Source: Brasenia schreberi (taxonomy: Eukaryota; Streptophyta; Magnoliopsida; Nymphaeales; Cabombaceae). Taken from it: 64,000 nucleotides of DNA. The DNA lies in the NCBI GenBank assembly GCA_036023115.1, contig JAYKKT010000061.1, forward strand, positions 18,451,501-18,515,500, written 5' to 3'. Numbering within the stretch: position 1 is the first letter of the stretch; each line of letters begins with the position of its first letter. Below the pieces are notes generated by a model. It saw nothing but the letters and a program-made list of their open reading frames with translations, was not told the DNA's origin and did no database searches. The position numbers and the translations under genes are program-made. Shown here piece by piece: positions 1 through 11,191 of the stretch.

Positions 1-785
1 TCCTTTGGAGTGACTTTATTCAGGTTTCTGAAATCGATGCATATTCGAATTTTTCCATTGGTTTTTCGAACCACAACGATATTTGACAACCAATCAGAAT
101 ACGTAATGGGTTTTATAAATCCAGCTTTTAGCAGATCTTCTAAACCCTCTTTGACTTGCGTGTGTACATTCGGGTGTATTTTCCTAAGCTTCTGCTTTAT
201 TGGTTTTACACCTACATCTAAGGGAAGACGATGCTCGACTATGCTGGGATCTATGCCCGGCATGTCTTCATACGTCCATCCAAACACATCTAAATGGGTT
301 TGTAGAAATGCAATGAATGCTAACTTTTCAGTTTCATGCAAGCATGCGCCTATTTTGATGGTTTTGGGATTGGAATTATCCCCTAGGTTCACCTATACGA
401 AATCTCCTCCTACTGTTTGGGAAGGTCTTTCAAAATCGAGAATTTTATGAAATTCTGGGAGCTCAGAAGTGGGATCTCCCTTAAGGGGATCCACTTCTGG
501 GCTTTGATCATTCTCGTGGGCTATAGACCTGAGGGAACTGGATGCGTGGTTTTCAAAATGACCTGGTTTTGTACTTGGATTTTCGAGTGATTTCGAAATT
601 TTTGGTCTGGCTATGCAGACGACACTTCTTTCGAAATCCTTTTCTTTTGCCCAAGTCCTACCAGGAGCAGCTATGTACAAAATCTTTTTGGTATTTTCCA
701 AATTTTCGATTTTTTTGGGTTTTTGTAAAACAAGAACTTTGGGAACTATACAAAGCACTCTTTTTTCGAGTTTTTGTTTTTCCAT
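1..785 (-). pseudogene. pol: Element A ORF2 (pol), N-terminal part, broken and partial
   Basis: Translation from the ATG at 785 matches the first ~260 codons of the other pol copies: the lysine-rich leader, the linker ending in a VFAWTY / MPGIDP segment, and the start of reverse transcriptase (IRICIDFRNLNK at the left edge). One in-frame nonsense codon (GAG to TAG) is at 393-395; the frame is otherwise open to position 1. The more upstream ATG (873-875) gives only a seven-codon peptide. YVDD, the RNases H and integrase are outside the window. Confidence 0.85.
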
Positions 786-872
786 TGTTTTTGGTTTTTC
801 TTGTTTTTTCGATTTTTTTGATTTTAAGTTTTTTAAATGTTTTTGGTATTTTTAGAAAAAGGGATCTTCCGT

Positions 873-903
873 CATACCTACAAAGGGAAAACACTACGGG
901 TTA
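873..903 (-). promoter_or_regulatory. Putative pol 3' splice site (branch point, pyrimidine tract, AG, ATG), element A
   Basis: On the minus strand the ORF1 stop is embedded in CTAAC, followed by TGTTTTCCCTTTGTAG and GTATG. The AG is at 878-879 and the ATG at 873-875. The same block is kept in elements C, D, E and F. Use as a splice acceptor is an inference. Confidence 0.45.
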
Positions 904-3771
904 GACTCGGAATAGGAGGTCTAAACCATAGGTTTCTTCTAAGACAGGCTCCGGGGCACCCTTGACCCAGGTGGTCATAGGGGGTGGCTCCGGCGGTATT
1001 CGGGGAGTATAGCCGATCCCATATCGGCTTGGGTTGGCCCTAGGAAGGGTGGGCTCTAGGAGACCCTGGCTTTGTGCCCCTAGACTCTTGTAGGGCGTGT
1101 AGCCCATGTTCAATAACATGTTCCACGACCTTTTGTTTTTTGAAAAGATGGGATATAAGTCGTGGTCCTGGAACATGCTATCGTCCATATTAGGCTCGTA
1201 TGGCCTTTTGTCCAGGGGTTTTGGAAATAGGGAACTCTTGGGTTTTCCTAGGAGGATTAGAGTCGGGAGGGGGCCTGCTTTGGGCGGCCCCTTCACATAT
1301 ACAACCTTCCTAGGGTTGTTCAACATGAGCCGAGGTGGCTCAACCATGATTTGCCCCAGGTTAGCCTCATGGGCCTGGGAGCTTGATAAACAAGGGGAGT
1401 TTATGATCCCCTGAAGCTGTGGGTGACTCTCACCTAGGATCACTACGACCTGGTCCCTAAAAGGGATCTTGACACACCTGTGGAAGGTGGACGGCACAGC
1501 GCACAAACTGTGTATCCAGGGCCTTCCCAACAACAGGTTATAATGGTGGTGGATGTCCAAGACATGGAACACCCCCGTGTGTTCGATCCCTCCCATTTCC
1601 ATTGGGAGTTCGATGGATCCTAAAGGTCTAGACGCATTCCCATCGTATCCAGTGATAACGATGGGGCTTGGGTTCACTGAAGTCAAGGTGACTCCGATTT
1701 TGTACGCCACATGAAGTGGAAGGATGTTGAGCCCTCCTCCACCATCGACTAGGCACCTGTCCAGAGAGTGGTTGTTTAGAACCACCTCGATATGCAGGCC
1801 TCGTTATGGGTTTCGTAGGGTCTATCTACATCATCTTTCGAAAAGGTGATGGGCGATTTTGCTCCTAATAAAGCCACTTGGGCAGACAAGGATTCCGGAC
1901 TTATGTTCGAATCAACCTTGGCCCTTTCTAGAATTTTCTCTAAGACAAGTCTATGCCTAGGCGAGGTTTTGATAAGCTCTAGAATAGACATGTGAATAGG
2001 AATCTTTGAAAGGTGGTTTTCGAAATCATAAGGATTTAGGATGACTTTGCCCTTATCTGCTTTTGGCAGACCACTAGGGATACATGCTTTTGAGGGGCCA
2101 GGCACACTGACCACCTTTTGAGCACCTTGAAGTTGCGGGGGTTGATAGATCCTCCCGGATCTAGTGACTTCCCCCACGACCAGCCTAGGGTTTTTCGCTA
2201 AACTTGGCTCTAAGGATGAGCTGAGGAGAACCTTGGATTTTTAAAACTGGTTTTACCGGGGTTTCCGCTTTTGGTGGTCTCCGAATGACGACTTGGGCGG
2301 GCCTCTTGTATAGTACAAGGATGGGTGCACAAGTAGGTCGACCAGGTTCTGGCTTTTGCGCTAGTTCCTTGGAAATGGTGAGGGTACATACCTCCTTTCC
2401 TTTCCCACTACCACTGGCGTGTTTGGGAAAGGGTTCCTTGAAGATAGCTTGAGGTGGCTCAGGTTCCGCAGTGACCTGGAGCCGGCCTTCTGCTATCAAG
2501 TTCTCAATTTTATTTAAAAGAGAGAAGCAGCGTTTGGTATCATGGCCTTTGAGCCGATGATACTTGCAAAATCGGTTTAAATACCTCCCTTTGGATGTGA
2601 CTCCTTCGGGGATTTCAGGGAGTTCGATCATGCCTTGGGCGAGTAAGAGGTCTAGGACCTCCGACACAGGTTGCCCCAGCGGAGTATACTCCCGTTTTTC
2701 AACCGGTTTTGAAAAATTACGTTCTCTCTTATTTTCTAATTTTTCAAAATTTTTAGAAGTGCCCGCTATGCCTCGATCCACCCGGACATTCGCGATTTTA
2801 TGGGGCTTTGCCCCTTTGTCCGTCGTGGGCAGCCCATATGCGATGGGCTTTTCCAAACGGGTTTTTGGAATGGCACTTCCTTTCCATAGGTGATCGTATG
2901 TCCCTTTTCGCAAGTTGGTTTCAAAAAGGGAGGCCTTTTTGATCAACTTATGGAAAGTTGAAATCTCATGGAGCGAGAGAAGGGTTTTTAACTCGCTTTT
3001 AAAATTATCCAGGATGAGCATTACTGCGCATCCTTCGGATATGGGCTCTCGCACTTGGCCCAAAAGTGACCTCCATCTTATAATGAAGGCATGCACGTCT
3101 TCGTTCATGCCTTGCTTTGTATCCCTTAAGGTATTCAGGGTTGGCGTGACTTCCACGTTGTGTGCAAATCTTTGCATAAAGCAGTTCGCTAACTCTTCAA
3201 AAGTAGCGAACTGGCTTAAGTCGTAGGAAGCCAGCCATTTGGCAGCTGTGCCTTTAAGTGATAGAGGGAACCAATACACCCATTTCATCGAGTCCTTTTT
3301 CTTCTTATGGGCTGGACGCGAGAAAAGCTGCAAGTGAGACCTAGCGTCCCCCATGCCATCATACCGATGGAAGTTCGGTATTTCATTGTCACTGTCTGTT
3401 TCGTAATCCATAGGAAGGAAATTAGACAGGGCGTAGCTTCTTTTCTCTTTATTCTGCCCTTTCAGCAGCTGCTGTAGGGCTTTACGGTCCTTTTGTGTGA
3501 AGGACTCGTGGTATTGGTTGCCTTCCATTACGGAGGCCTCTTTTTGCTTGCGAGCTTTTTCAGATTTCTTTTTAGGCCTTTGTTCACCGTTCGATGAACA
3601 TGAATCGCCTACTTCAGCCTCTTGGCTGAGAGCATCGATTTTGGCCTCAAACTCCCTTCTCAAGTCCTCGATTTCATCTAGTTTTATTTTGTTTTTGAAA
3701 ATCCTCCTAGAGTGAGAACTTGATGCGCATGAGCCTTGGCTCGACACTTCACTTGGATTGGATTTTGACAT
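901..3771 (-). pseudogene. gag-pro: Element A ORF1 (gag-protease), two frameshifts
   Basis: Starts at the ATG at 3771 (MSKSNPSEV). Gag covers a coiled-coil-prone N-terminus, the retrotransposon gag core (MKWVYWFPLSLKGTAAKWL) and a CKYHRLKGHDTKRC knuckle. A small insertion near 2193 breaks the frame (other copies read GCGCGAACCC here), the next segment runs from about 2177 to 1797, and a one-base loss in the GCAGGGCC run near 1797 shifts it again. The last segment (1785-901) holds protease (LVDGGGGLNIL) and the G-patch-like tail ending LLFRV. The stop at 901-903 is shared by all copies, so it is the natural end. Confidence 0.85.
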
Positions 3772-3915
3772 GCTTTTCAAGCTTTTTCAAAATTTCCTAA
3801 GTACAAGCAAAGAAAAACAAGTTAAAATGACACCTTTTTACAAAATTTTCGCAAGACTTCTACAAGCAAACTCGATTTTTGAAAAGGCTCACGTCCCACC
3901 GGGCGTGCCAATCTC
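3772..3915 (-). other. Element A untranslated leader with gag 3' splice site
   Basis: Non-coding leader between LTR and gag. On the minus strand a long pyrimidine-rich stretch ends in GTACTTAG, with AG at 3797-3798, 26 bases before the gag ATG. The same acceptor-like block precedes gag in B, C, D and F. No other feature seen. Confidence 0.5.
3893..3910 (-). promoter_or_regulatory. Primer-binding site, element A
   Basis: TGGCACGCCCGGTGGGAC on the minus strand, five bases after the LTR end. It starts with TGG, the complement of a tRNA 3' CCA, and is identical in A, C, D and F. It is not the initiator-Met type (TGGTATCAGAGC). I cannot name the tRNA without a search. Confidence 0.75.
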
Positions 3916-4439
3916 TGTAGACGCGCGAAAAATCCCCGCCTCTTCGCCTCTTTCGAGGCTTGGAGTGGATCTTCTCGTGTGTCTAAGGCCTATGTATACA
4001 AATAGGGCGTGCCAGCTAGCTTACTTAAGCTAGCGAAGATATTTTTAACACTGACTTCTAAACGTGGTGACTGTGAGCAAGTAAGCTCTTGTCGTCGCAG
4101 ACCTTCTTGCACCGATGCGCAAGGGTCAGTCTGTACGCTTTTGCAAAAATCGAGTTTTCGAGAGAAAGTCTACGAAGCGGTTCGAGGTGTCTATTTCGGG
4201 TCTTTAAGATGCGGTTGCATGTTTTAGATCACGTGGATTTGCACGTGCCTAAGTCTTTTCTTTTATCCCTTCTCGGGCCACCTAGTTTGTGTGTTATGAA
4301 CACTCCACTACATGGGCGAATTCGAGCGGGGCTTGCTTCGATGCAATATGCGTCCTACCTCGTGGTATGGCGTAGATGCAATGCAAACTCACGCTACTCC
4401 AAAGGGAAAACCCGAAATGTAAAGACAATACTGAAGGGG

Positions 4440-4509
4440 AAATAACAGAAGGGAAATAACCGAAGGGAAATAACCGAAGGGAAATAACCGAAGGGAAATA
4501 ACCGAAGGG
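4440..4509 (-). repeat. 14-bp minisatellite, five copies, in LTR A
   Basis: Five tandem copies of AAATAACCGAAGGG (minus-strand sense CCCTTCGGTTATTT), the first with one change. Copy number varies between LTRs of this family (three to six), consistent with slippage. Confidence 0.9.
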
Positions 4510-4559
4510 AGATATGTATATAGCTTATGTATATGAGCCCTTACTCGGGTCTTGCAAAT

Positions 4560-4930
4560 AAGAGCGAAGGCTCAATGTGGGTGCGTGCTTGAATTGAAAG
4601 ACTTACACACACGACATGAAATTAAACCCAAATATAAATTGCAGTATGGCCTTGACTAAGGTCTTGGGAGTAAGAGCGAAGGCTCAATGTGTGTGAGTGC
4701 TTGAATTGAAGTACTACACACACGACATAAATGAAACCCAAATAGTATAGGTCGGCCCTTACTTGGGTCTTTCAAATAAGAGCGAAAGCTCAATGTGTGT
4801 GAGAGTGCTTGAATTGAAAGACTTACTCACACGACATGAAATGAAACCCAAATAGTATAGGTCGGCCCTTACTTGGGTCTTTCAACTAAGAGCGAAAGCT
4901 CAATGTGTGTGAGAGTGCTTGAATTGAAAG
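4560..4930 (-). repeat. ~110-bp tandem repeat block in LTR A
   Basis: Repeated units contain AAGAGCGAAAGCTCAATGTG and end near CTTGAATTGAAAGAC. Two flavours occur: one with CCTTACTTGGGTC and one with GCCTTGACTAAGGTC. The block lies between the leader-type sequence and the minisatellite, as in the other LTRs. Confidence 0.85.
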
Positions 4931-5876
4931 ACAACGCACCAAACTTAAACAAAACCCTTCGAAAATGAAAGTATATATATACACTTATGTATTAGGGGCT
5001 GATTAGGCCCGTGTGTGTTCATAATTGTGCACGACTAAGAGAGTGCACTTGTGTAGTTGTGCCAAGCCACATTATTACAAGCGGGGGGAGACTATGCTCC
5101 GTTATTACAACCCCGTATCAAATTGAATCTCAAGCAAGTATACAACTAAGGACCGAGTTTAGGCACTTACGAGTAGCTGGTCCGTAGAGGCCTTGCTTGA
5201 GCGTGGGCTTGACCTTCGCCTTGGGCTGCAAACGGGAGCTCCGCGAAGATAGGTGATCAAAGGTGCTGGCCGGCTGCAAGTGGGGCGCGGGATAGGCGCC
5301 TCGAAGGTGGCCGGTGGCAAGTGGATGTCGCCTCAAAGTAGGGGGTTTAAAGGGGCTAAATAGGTGGGTTTTTAGGGTCACTAGGGGAGTACTGTGTTTA
5401 GGGAAAACTGGACCTAAAGGAGAGTTTGTGGGAAGGCCGAATGGGACACCTAGGGGAAGATCGAATGGGATATGATGGCTAGGTAGTGGCCGGCAGTTTG
5501 GGTTTTGCTAGGTTCGACTAAGTGAAAAGGGTGGTGGCAAAAGGGCTAAGATGAGGATAGGGTTGGTGGCTAGGAGTGGAGAGGTGGAAGAGAAGGGCTT
5601 TGATGGAGTTAGGGTACTTACCGAATGGGGGAGAGGCGGTGGAAGGCAATGAGGAGCAGGCGGGCAGGTGGGCTCTTGGCTGGTTCGATTGGGTGAAGGT
5701 GGTGGCGTCCGATTGGGGAATGGTGGTGGATGGAAGAGGGAAGGTGGCGGGGTAGGTTGAGCTAGTGGAGCAGGTGGAGAGTGGAGCAGGCGAGCAGGTG
5801 GAGAGTGGAGAGTGGAGCCGGCTGGGCTGAGGTGAGGGCCTTCTTGCTTAAAAACCCGCCCCCCAAAGGGGAGGGG

Positions 5877-5884
5877 TTTAAATA
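5877..5884 (-). promoter_or_regulatory. TATA-like box, LTR A
   Basis: TATTTAAA on the minus strand followed by a C-rich then GGGCGGG segment, the same context as in the other LTRs. It probably positions transcription about 30 bases downstream, which is an inference. Confidence 0.5.
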
Positions 5885-7119
5885 GGGGATGGGTAGGTCG
5901 GTTAGGGCTGGGCTTGGGGTAGTGGTTAGGTGGTTTAGGTAGGGTGGTATGTAGATAAGGTGGGCTGGAAAGGGTTGGGCCAGATATTTTAAAACTAGGG
6001 GTTTGGGTAGATTGTGGGCTAAGGGTGGTTTAGGGGTTTAGGGCTAGGTTAGGTGGTTGGGTTTTAGGGTGAGGTTTAGTGAGCTAGGTTAGGTGATTAG
6101 GCTAGGTTTAGGCTAGGATTTGGGAAATTAGTCTAGGTTTAGGGAAGGATTAGGGAAGTGAGTTAGGTGATTAGGTTGGGATTAGGCCGAGATTAGGGAA
6201 GTGGGTTAGGTGATTAGGTTCAGATTAGGGGTGGATTAGGGGTTTAGGCTAGGATTAGGCATTTTGGGTTAGGTTTAGGTGAGGGAGCTCCCTTAGCATG
6301 GCCCATAGACCTTGATCACCTCATGTTGGTGCAGCCCTAGGTTAGGTTTTAACTAATTACAAGCTTAAACCCACTCAATTAGGCTAACCCACATGATTAA
6401 ACCCAAACTTGACACACAAGTCAAGCTTAATACAACACTCTTGATATTTTTCATCCCCACTCTCTCTCATGCCCAATATCCCACGTGAATTTCAAGTGGG
6501 CCCCACCTCCATTTATGAGAAGGTGATGTGGGCCATGGATAGGGATATTGGATTGGATCTCTGGATCCAAATCCAAACCCAAGTCCACATATGGGTTTGG
6601 ATTGGAATCTGGATATATATGGTCCAGATCCAATCCAAACTGAACTCTGACTCCTTCGAGCTGGGTTCGAAACGGACGATTCGTGCGGGGCCTGACAGCA
6701 TCAGTACTCCGTCTGCGTTGGGTCTTTGCCAACATGGTCGTCCGCCTCCGTTTCTGCCTTCCGGAGATGACTTCAAATGATATTTTGATAAGAATAGGGT
6801 CTTGGACGTTCGAGATCCTGGGGGTGTGAATCAGATACAAGAGTTGTTGTGCCGGGCTTGACATGTGCTCCGGTTCCGGGCTCTTCTTAGCTCTCCTGGT
6901 CCTGTCTTGATCGGGCCAAGCCGCTTCGGGGTTTCAAAACATGTTTTAAAAGGTTTTCAAAAGCCATATTATATATGTTTTTGAAATATGAAGTTTAAAA
7001 CATATGTACAGGGTTGTCTGGAAGGCTCCTGGGTTTCCAGACTCAAAAATGGCCCTTTGGGGTTGCTTTTACAAAACCAGGTTTGTTTAAGGAATTCGTG
7101 GGATTTCGGGGTGTTTACA

Positions 7120-9465
7120 ACTCTCACCTAGGATCGCTATGACCTGGTCCCTGAAAGGGATTTTGACACACCTGTGGAAGGTGGATGGCACAGCGCACAA
7201 GCTGTGTATCCAGGGTCTTCCCAGCAACAGGTTATAATGGGGGTGGATGTCCAAGATATGGAACACCCCCGTGTGTGTGATCCCTCCCGTTTCCATCGGG
7301 AGTTCGATCGATCCTAACGGCCTAAACGCATTCCCATCGTATCCAGTGATAACGATGGGGCTTGGTTTTTCTGAAGTTAAGGTGACTCCAATTTCATACG
7401 CCACATGAAGTGGAAGGATGTTGAGCCCTCCTCCCCCATCGACTAGGCACCTGTCCAGAGAGTGGTTATTCAGAACCACCTCGATATGCAGGGCCTGGTT
7501 GTGGGACTCATAGGGTCTATCTACATCATCTTCCGAGAAAGTGATGGGCGATTTTGCTCCTAATAAAGCCACTTGGGCAGATAGGGATTCTGGACTTATG
7601 TTCAAATCAACCTTGGCCCTTTCTAGAATTTTCTCTAGCACGAGTCTATGCCTAGGCGAGGTTTGTATAAGCTCTAGGATAGACATGTGGATAGGAATCT
7701 TTGAAAGGTGGTTTTCGAAGTCATAAGGATTTAGGATAACTTTTTCCTTATCTGCTTTTGGCAGAACACCAGGGATACATGCTTTTGAGGGGCCAGGCAC
7801 ACTGACCACTTTTTTAGCACTTTGTAGGTGCGGGGGTTGATAGATCCTTCCGGATCTAGTCACTTCCCCCACGACCAGCCTAGGGTTCGCTCTAAATTTG
7901 GCTCTAAGGATGAGTTGAGGAGAACTTTGTAGTTTCAAAACTGGTTTTGTCGGGGACTCCACTTTTGGTGGTCCCAGAATGACGACTTGGGCAGGCTTCT
8001 TGTACAGTACAAGAATGGGCGCACAAGTGGGTCGACCAGACTCAGGTTTTTGCACTAGTTCCTTAGAAAAGGTGAGGGTACATACCTCCTTTTCTTTCCC
8101 ACTGCCACTGGCGTGTTTGGGAAAGGGTTCTTTGAAGATAGCTTGAGGTGGCTCAGGTTCCGCAGTGACCTGGAGCTGGCCCTCTGCTATCAAGTTCTCA
8201 ATTTTATTTAAAAGGGAGAAGCAGCGTTTGGTATCATGGCCTTTGAGCCGATGATACTTACAAAATCGGTTTAAATACCCCCCTTTGGAAGTGACTCCTT
8301 CGGGGATTTCGGGGAGTTCTATCATGCCTTGGGCAAGTAGGAGGTCTAGGACCTCCGATACAGGTTGCCCCAGCGGAGTGTACTCCCGTTTTTCAACCGG
8401 TTTTTGAAAGGTTCGCTCGCTTTTATTTTCTAGTTTTTCAAAATTTTTGGAAGTGCCTGCCACGCTTGGATCCACCCAGACATTGGCGATTTTATGGGGT
8501 TTTGCCCCTTTGTCCATCGTGGGTAGCCCATAAGTGATGGGCTTCTCCAAGCGGGTTTTAGAAACGGCACTTCCTTTCCATAAGTGATCGTATGTCCCTT
8601 TTCTCAAGTTGGTTTCGAAAAGTGATGCCTTTTTGATCAACTTATGGAAAGTTGAGATCTCATGGAGCGAGAGAAGGGTTTTTAACTCACTTTTAAAGTT
8701 ATCCAAGATGAGCATGACTGCGCATCCTTCGGATATGGGCTCTTCCACTTGGCCCAAAAGTGACCTCCATCTTATAATGACGGCATGCACGTCTTCGTTC
8801 ATGCCTTGCTTTGTATCCCTTAAGGTATTCAGAGTCGGTGTGACTTCTACGTTGTGTGCAAATCTTTGCATGAAGCAGTTCGCTAACTCTTCAAAAGTAG
8901 CGAACTGGCTTAAGTCGTAGGAATGCAGCCATTTGGCAGCTGTGCCTTTAAGGGATAAAGGGAACCAATACACCCATTTCATCGAGTCCTTTTTCTTCTT
9001 ATGGGCTCGACGCGAGAAAAGCTGCAAGTGAGACCTAGGGTCTCCCATGCCATCATACCGATGGAAGTTCGGTATTTCATCATCATTGTCTGTTTCGTAA
9101 TCCATAGGAAGGAAATCAGATAGGGCATAGCTTCTTTTTTCTTTATTTTGCCCTTTCAGCAACTACTGTAGGGCTTTAGAGTCCTTTTGTGTGAAGGACT
9201 CGTGGTAAATGTTGCCTTCCATTACGGAGGCCTTTTTGTGCTTGCGAGGTTTTTCAGATTTTTTCATAGGCCTTTGTTCACCGTTTGATGAACACGAATC
9301 GCCCACTTCAGCCTCTTGGCTGAGAGCATCGATTTTGGCCTCAAATTCCCTTCTCAGGTCCTCGATTTCATCTAGTTTTATTTTGTTTTTGAAAATCATC
9401 CTAGAGTGAGAACTTGATGTGCATGAGCCTTGGCTCGACACTTCACTTGGATTGGATTTTGACAT
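7120..9465 (-). pseudogene. gag-pro: Element B ORF1 (gag-protease), nonsense-broken and truncated
   Basis: Starts at ATG 9465 (MSKSNPSEV). The frame is continuous for 782 codons apart from one CAG to TAG change at 9163-9165 (codon 101). It covers the gag core, the CxxHx4Hx4C knuckle and protease with LVDGGGGLNILPLHVAYEIG, then ends at the integration point of element A. The last in-frame residues before the natural stop, including the G-patch-like tail, are missing here; equivalent sequence reappears on the plus strand from 32221. Amino-acid differences from A, C, D and F are scattered, fitting an older copy. Confidence 0.87.
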
Positions 9466-9610
9466 GCTTTTCAAGCTTTTTCAAAATTTCCTAAGTACAA
9501 GCAAAGAAAACAAGGTTAAAACGACACCTCTTTGAAATTTTTTTTTTCGCAAGCTTCTAGACTTAACTCGATTTTTGAAAGGCTCACGTCCCACCGAGCG
9601 TGACAATCTC
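9466..9610 (-). other. Element B leader with gag 3' splice site and decayed PBS
   Basis: Non-coding leader. On the minus strand an acceptor-like CTTAG ends at 9491-9492, 26 bases before the gag ATG. The PBS (9588-9605) reads TGTCACGCTCGGTGGGAC, two changes from the other copies, including the second base of the TGG start, so priming would be impaired today. Confidence 0.6.
9588..9605 (-). promoter_or_regulatory. Degenerate primer-binding site, element B
   Basis: Same position and 16 of 18 bases as the family PBS, with substitutions inside the TGG start and in the middle. Age-related decay is the simplest reading. Confidence 0.65.
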
Positions 9611-10440
9611 TGTAGACGCAGGAAAATCCCTGCCTCCCTTTGGCTTCTCAGGGCCTGGAGCGGATCCTTTCGTGTGTCTAAGTCCTATTTGTACAAACAG
9701 GGCGTGCCAGCTAGCTTACTTAAGCTAGCGAAGATATATTTTAATCTGACTTCTAACGTGGCGACTGTGAGCAAGAGAGCTTTTGTCGTCGCAGACCTTC
9801 TTGCACCGATGCGTAAGGGTCTGTCTGTACGGTTTAAAAATCGAGTTTAGGATAGGAAAAAGCCTACGAAAGCGGTTCGAGGTGTTTGATTCGGGTCTTT
9901 TTAATGCGAAAGCTCAATGTGTGTGAGTGCTTGAATTGAAGTACTATGCACTCAACATGAAATTAAACCCAAATAGTATAGCACGGCCCTTACTTGGGTC
10001 TTACAAATAAGAGCTAAGGCTCAATGTGTGTGAGTGCTTGAATTGAAAGACTACACACACGACATGAAATAAAACCCAAATATAAATTGCAGTATGGCCT
10101 TAACTAAGGTCTTGGGAATAAGAGCGAAAGCTCAATGTGTGTGAGTGCTTGAATTGAAGTACTACGCACACAACATGAAATTAAACCCAAATAGTATAGC
10201 ACGGCCCTTACTTGGGTCTTACAAATAAGAGCGAAGGCTCAATGTGTGTGAGTGCTTGAATTGAAAGACAACATACCCGACATGAAATAAAACCCAAATA
10301 TAACTTGCAATATGGCCTTGATTAAGGTCTTGGGAATAAGAGCGAAAGCTCAATGTGTGTGAGTGCTTGAATTGAAGTACTACGCACTCAACATGAAATT
10401 AAACCCAAATAGTATAGCACGGCCCTTACTTGGGCCTTAC
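9611..10440 (-). repeat. Element B LTR, 3' part only
   Basis: Minus-strand LTR end (TGTAGACGCAGG on the plus strand) followed by U5 and tandem units. Near 9902-9910 the sequence jumps from the TTCGGGTC region straight into the tandem repeats, so several hundred bases present in LTR E (40741-41060 reversed) are deleted. The LTR stops at about 10440, where sequence of opposite orientation begins. Confidence 0.87.
9911..10440 (-). repeat. Alternating ~110-bp tandem units in LTR B
   Basis: AGCTCAATGTGTGTGAG recurs at 107-111 bp spacing. Unit type a (TAGTATAGCACGGCCC) and type b (AATTGCAGTATGGCC) alternate a-b-a-b-a, a dimeric higher-order pattern also seen in LTR E. Confidence 0.85.
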
Positions 10441-10450
10441 TCAACCCGAG
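10435..10450. other. Inversion junction: two LTR ends joined head-to-head
   Basis: Left of about 10440 the LTR reads on the minus strand (GGCCCTTACTTGGG); right of about 10445 it reads on the plus strand (CCCGAGTAAGGGCTCAT). Both arms reach almost the same place in the 110-bp unit, making an imperfect palindrome (CCTTACTC / GAGTAAGG around a short spacer). Confidence 0.85.
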
Positions 10451-11049
10451 TAAGGGCTCATATATATAATCTATATACATATTTCCCTTCGGTTATTTCC
10501 CTTCGGTTATTTCCCTTTAGTTATTTTCCTTCAGTATTGTCTTTACATTTCGGGTTTTCCCTTTGGAGTAGCGTGAGTTTGCATTGCATCTACGCCATAC
10601 CATGAGGTAGGACGCATATTGCATCAAAGCAAGCCCCGCTCGAATTCGCCCACGTAGTGGAGTGTTCATAACACACAAACTAGGTGGCCCGAAAAGGGAT
10701 AAAACAAAAGACTTAGGCACGTGCAAATCCACGTGATCTAAAACATGCAATCACATTCTAAAGACCCGAAATAGACACCTCGAACCGCTTCGTAGACTTT
10801 CTCTCCAAAAACTCGATTTTTGCAAAGCGTACAGACTGACCCTTGCGCATCGGTGCAAGAAGGTCTACGACGACAAGAGCTTACTTGCTCACAGTCGCCA
10901 CGTTTAGAAGTCAGTGTTAAAAATATCTTCGCTAGCTTAGGTAAGCTAGCTGGTACGCCCTGTTTGCATACATAGGCCTTAGACACACGAGAGGATCCGC
11001 TCCAAAGCCCTGAAAAAGGCAAAGAGGCGGGGATTTTCGCGCGTCTACA
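10441..11049 (+). repeat. 5' LTR remnant of element C (3' portion only)
   Basis: Starts in the last 110-bp unit, passes the CCCTTCGGTTATTT minisatellite and U5 hairpins and ends GCGTCTACA at 11049, directly followed by the C leader and PBS. U3, the promoter and most repeat units are absent. Its U5 subtype (GGATCCTCTCGTG, GCAAACAGGGC when reversed) differs from the 3' LTR of C, so the two LTRs bounding C are not sisters. Confidence 0.88.
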
Positions 11050-11191
11050 GAGATTGGCACGCCCGGTGGGACGTGAGCCTTTCAAAAATCGACTTCTTAA
11101 GTAGAAGTTTTGCGAAAATTTTGTAAAAAGGTGTCGTTTTAACTTATTTTCTTTGCTTGTACTTAGGATATTTTGAAAAAGCTTGAAAAGC
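11050..11191 (+). other. Element C leader
   Basis: Non-coding leader between LTR and gag. It holds the PBS and a strong acceptor-like tract ending TGCTTGTACTTAG (AG at 11165-11166), 25 bases before the gag ATG at 11192. Nothing else recognised. Confidence 0.55.
11055..11072 (+). promoter_or_regulatory. Primer-binding site, element C
   Basis: TGGCACGCCCGGTGGGAC, five bases after the LTR terminus, identical to A, D and F. Confidence 0.75.

Larger units (their letters stand above)
1..7119 (-). mobile_element. Element A: Tat-type Ty3/Gypsy LTR retrotransposon, 3'-truncated by the window edge
   Basis: Read on the minus strand, it runs from a 5' LTR (3916-7119) through PBS, leader, ORF1 (gag-PR) and the first third of ORF2 (pol), leaving the window inside reverse transcriptase. 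The outer LTR end (TGTAAACA on the minus strand, ending at 7119) abuts protease-region sequence of half-element B exactly, as expected for integration. The coding regions carry two frameshifts and one nonsense codon, so this copy is dead for self-encoded proteins. The 3' LTR and the second target-site copy lie to the left of the window. Confidence 0.9.
3916..7119 (-). repeat. Element A 5' LTR (3204 bp)
   Basis: Bounded by TGTAAACACCCC (minus strand, at 7119) and GCGTCTACA (at 3916). Inside, in transcript order: a U3 with GGATTTGGATCC-rich sequence and a CACGTG motif, a CCTAA-rich stretch (about 5950-6290), a TATTTAAA box (5877-5884), donor-like GTAAGT sites (5616-5621 and 5165-5170), ~110-bp tandem units (about 4560-4930), a 14-bp minisatellite (4440-4509) and terminal hairpins such as 4015-4034. 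It matches the LTRs of C, D, F and G more closely than those of B and E. Confidence 0.92.
7120..10440 (-). mobile_element. Half-element B: 5' half of an older Tat element (LTR part, gag, PR)
   Basis: On the minus strand: LTR 3' portion, a mutated PBS, leader, gag and protease. Coding stops at the GGTGAGAGT that follows the protease region, where LTR A begins. The LTR is of a distinct subtype (ends CCTGCGTCTACA; GGACTTAGACAC in U5) shared only with the 3' LTR of half-element E. I infer that B and E were one element, split by the A-C-D array and then rearranged. Confidence 0.8.
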
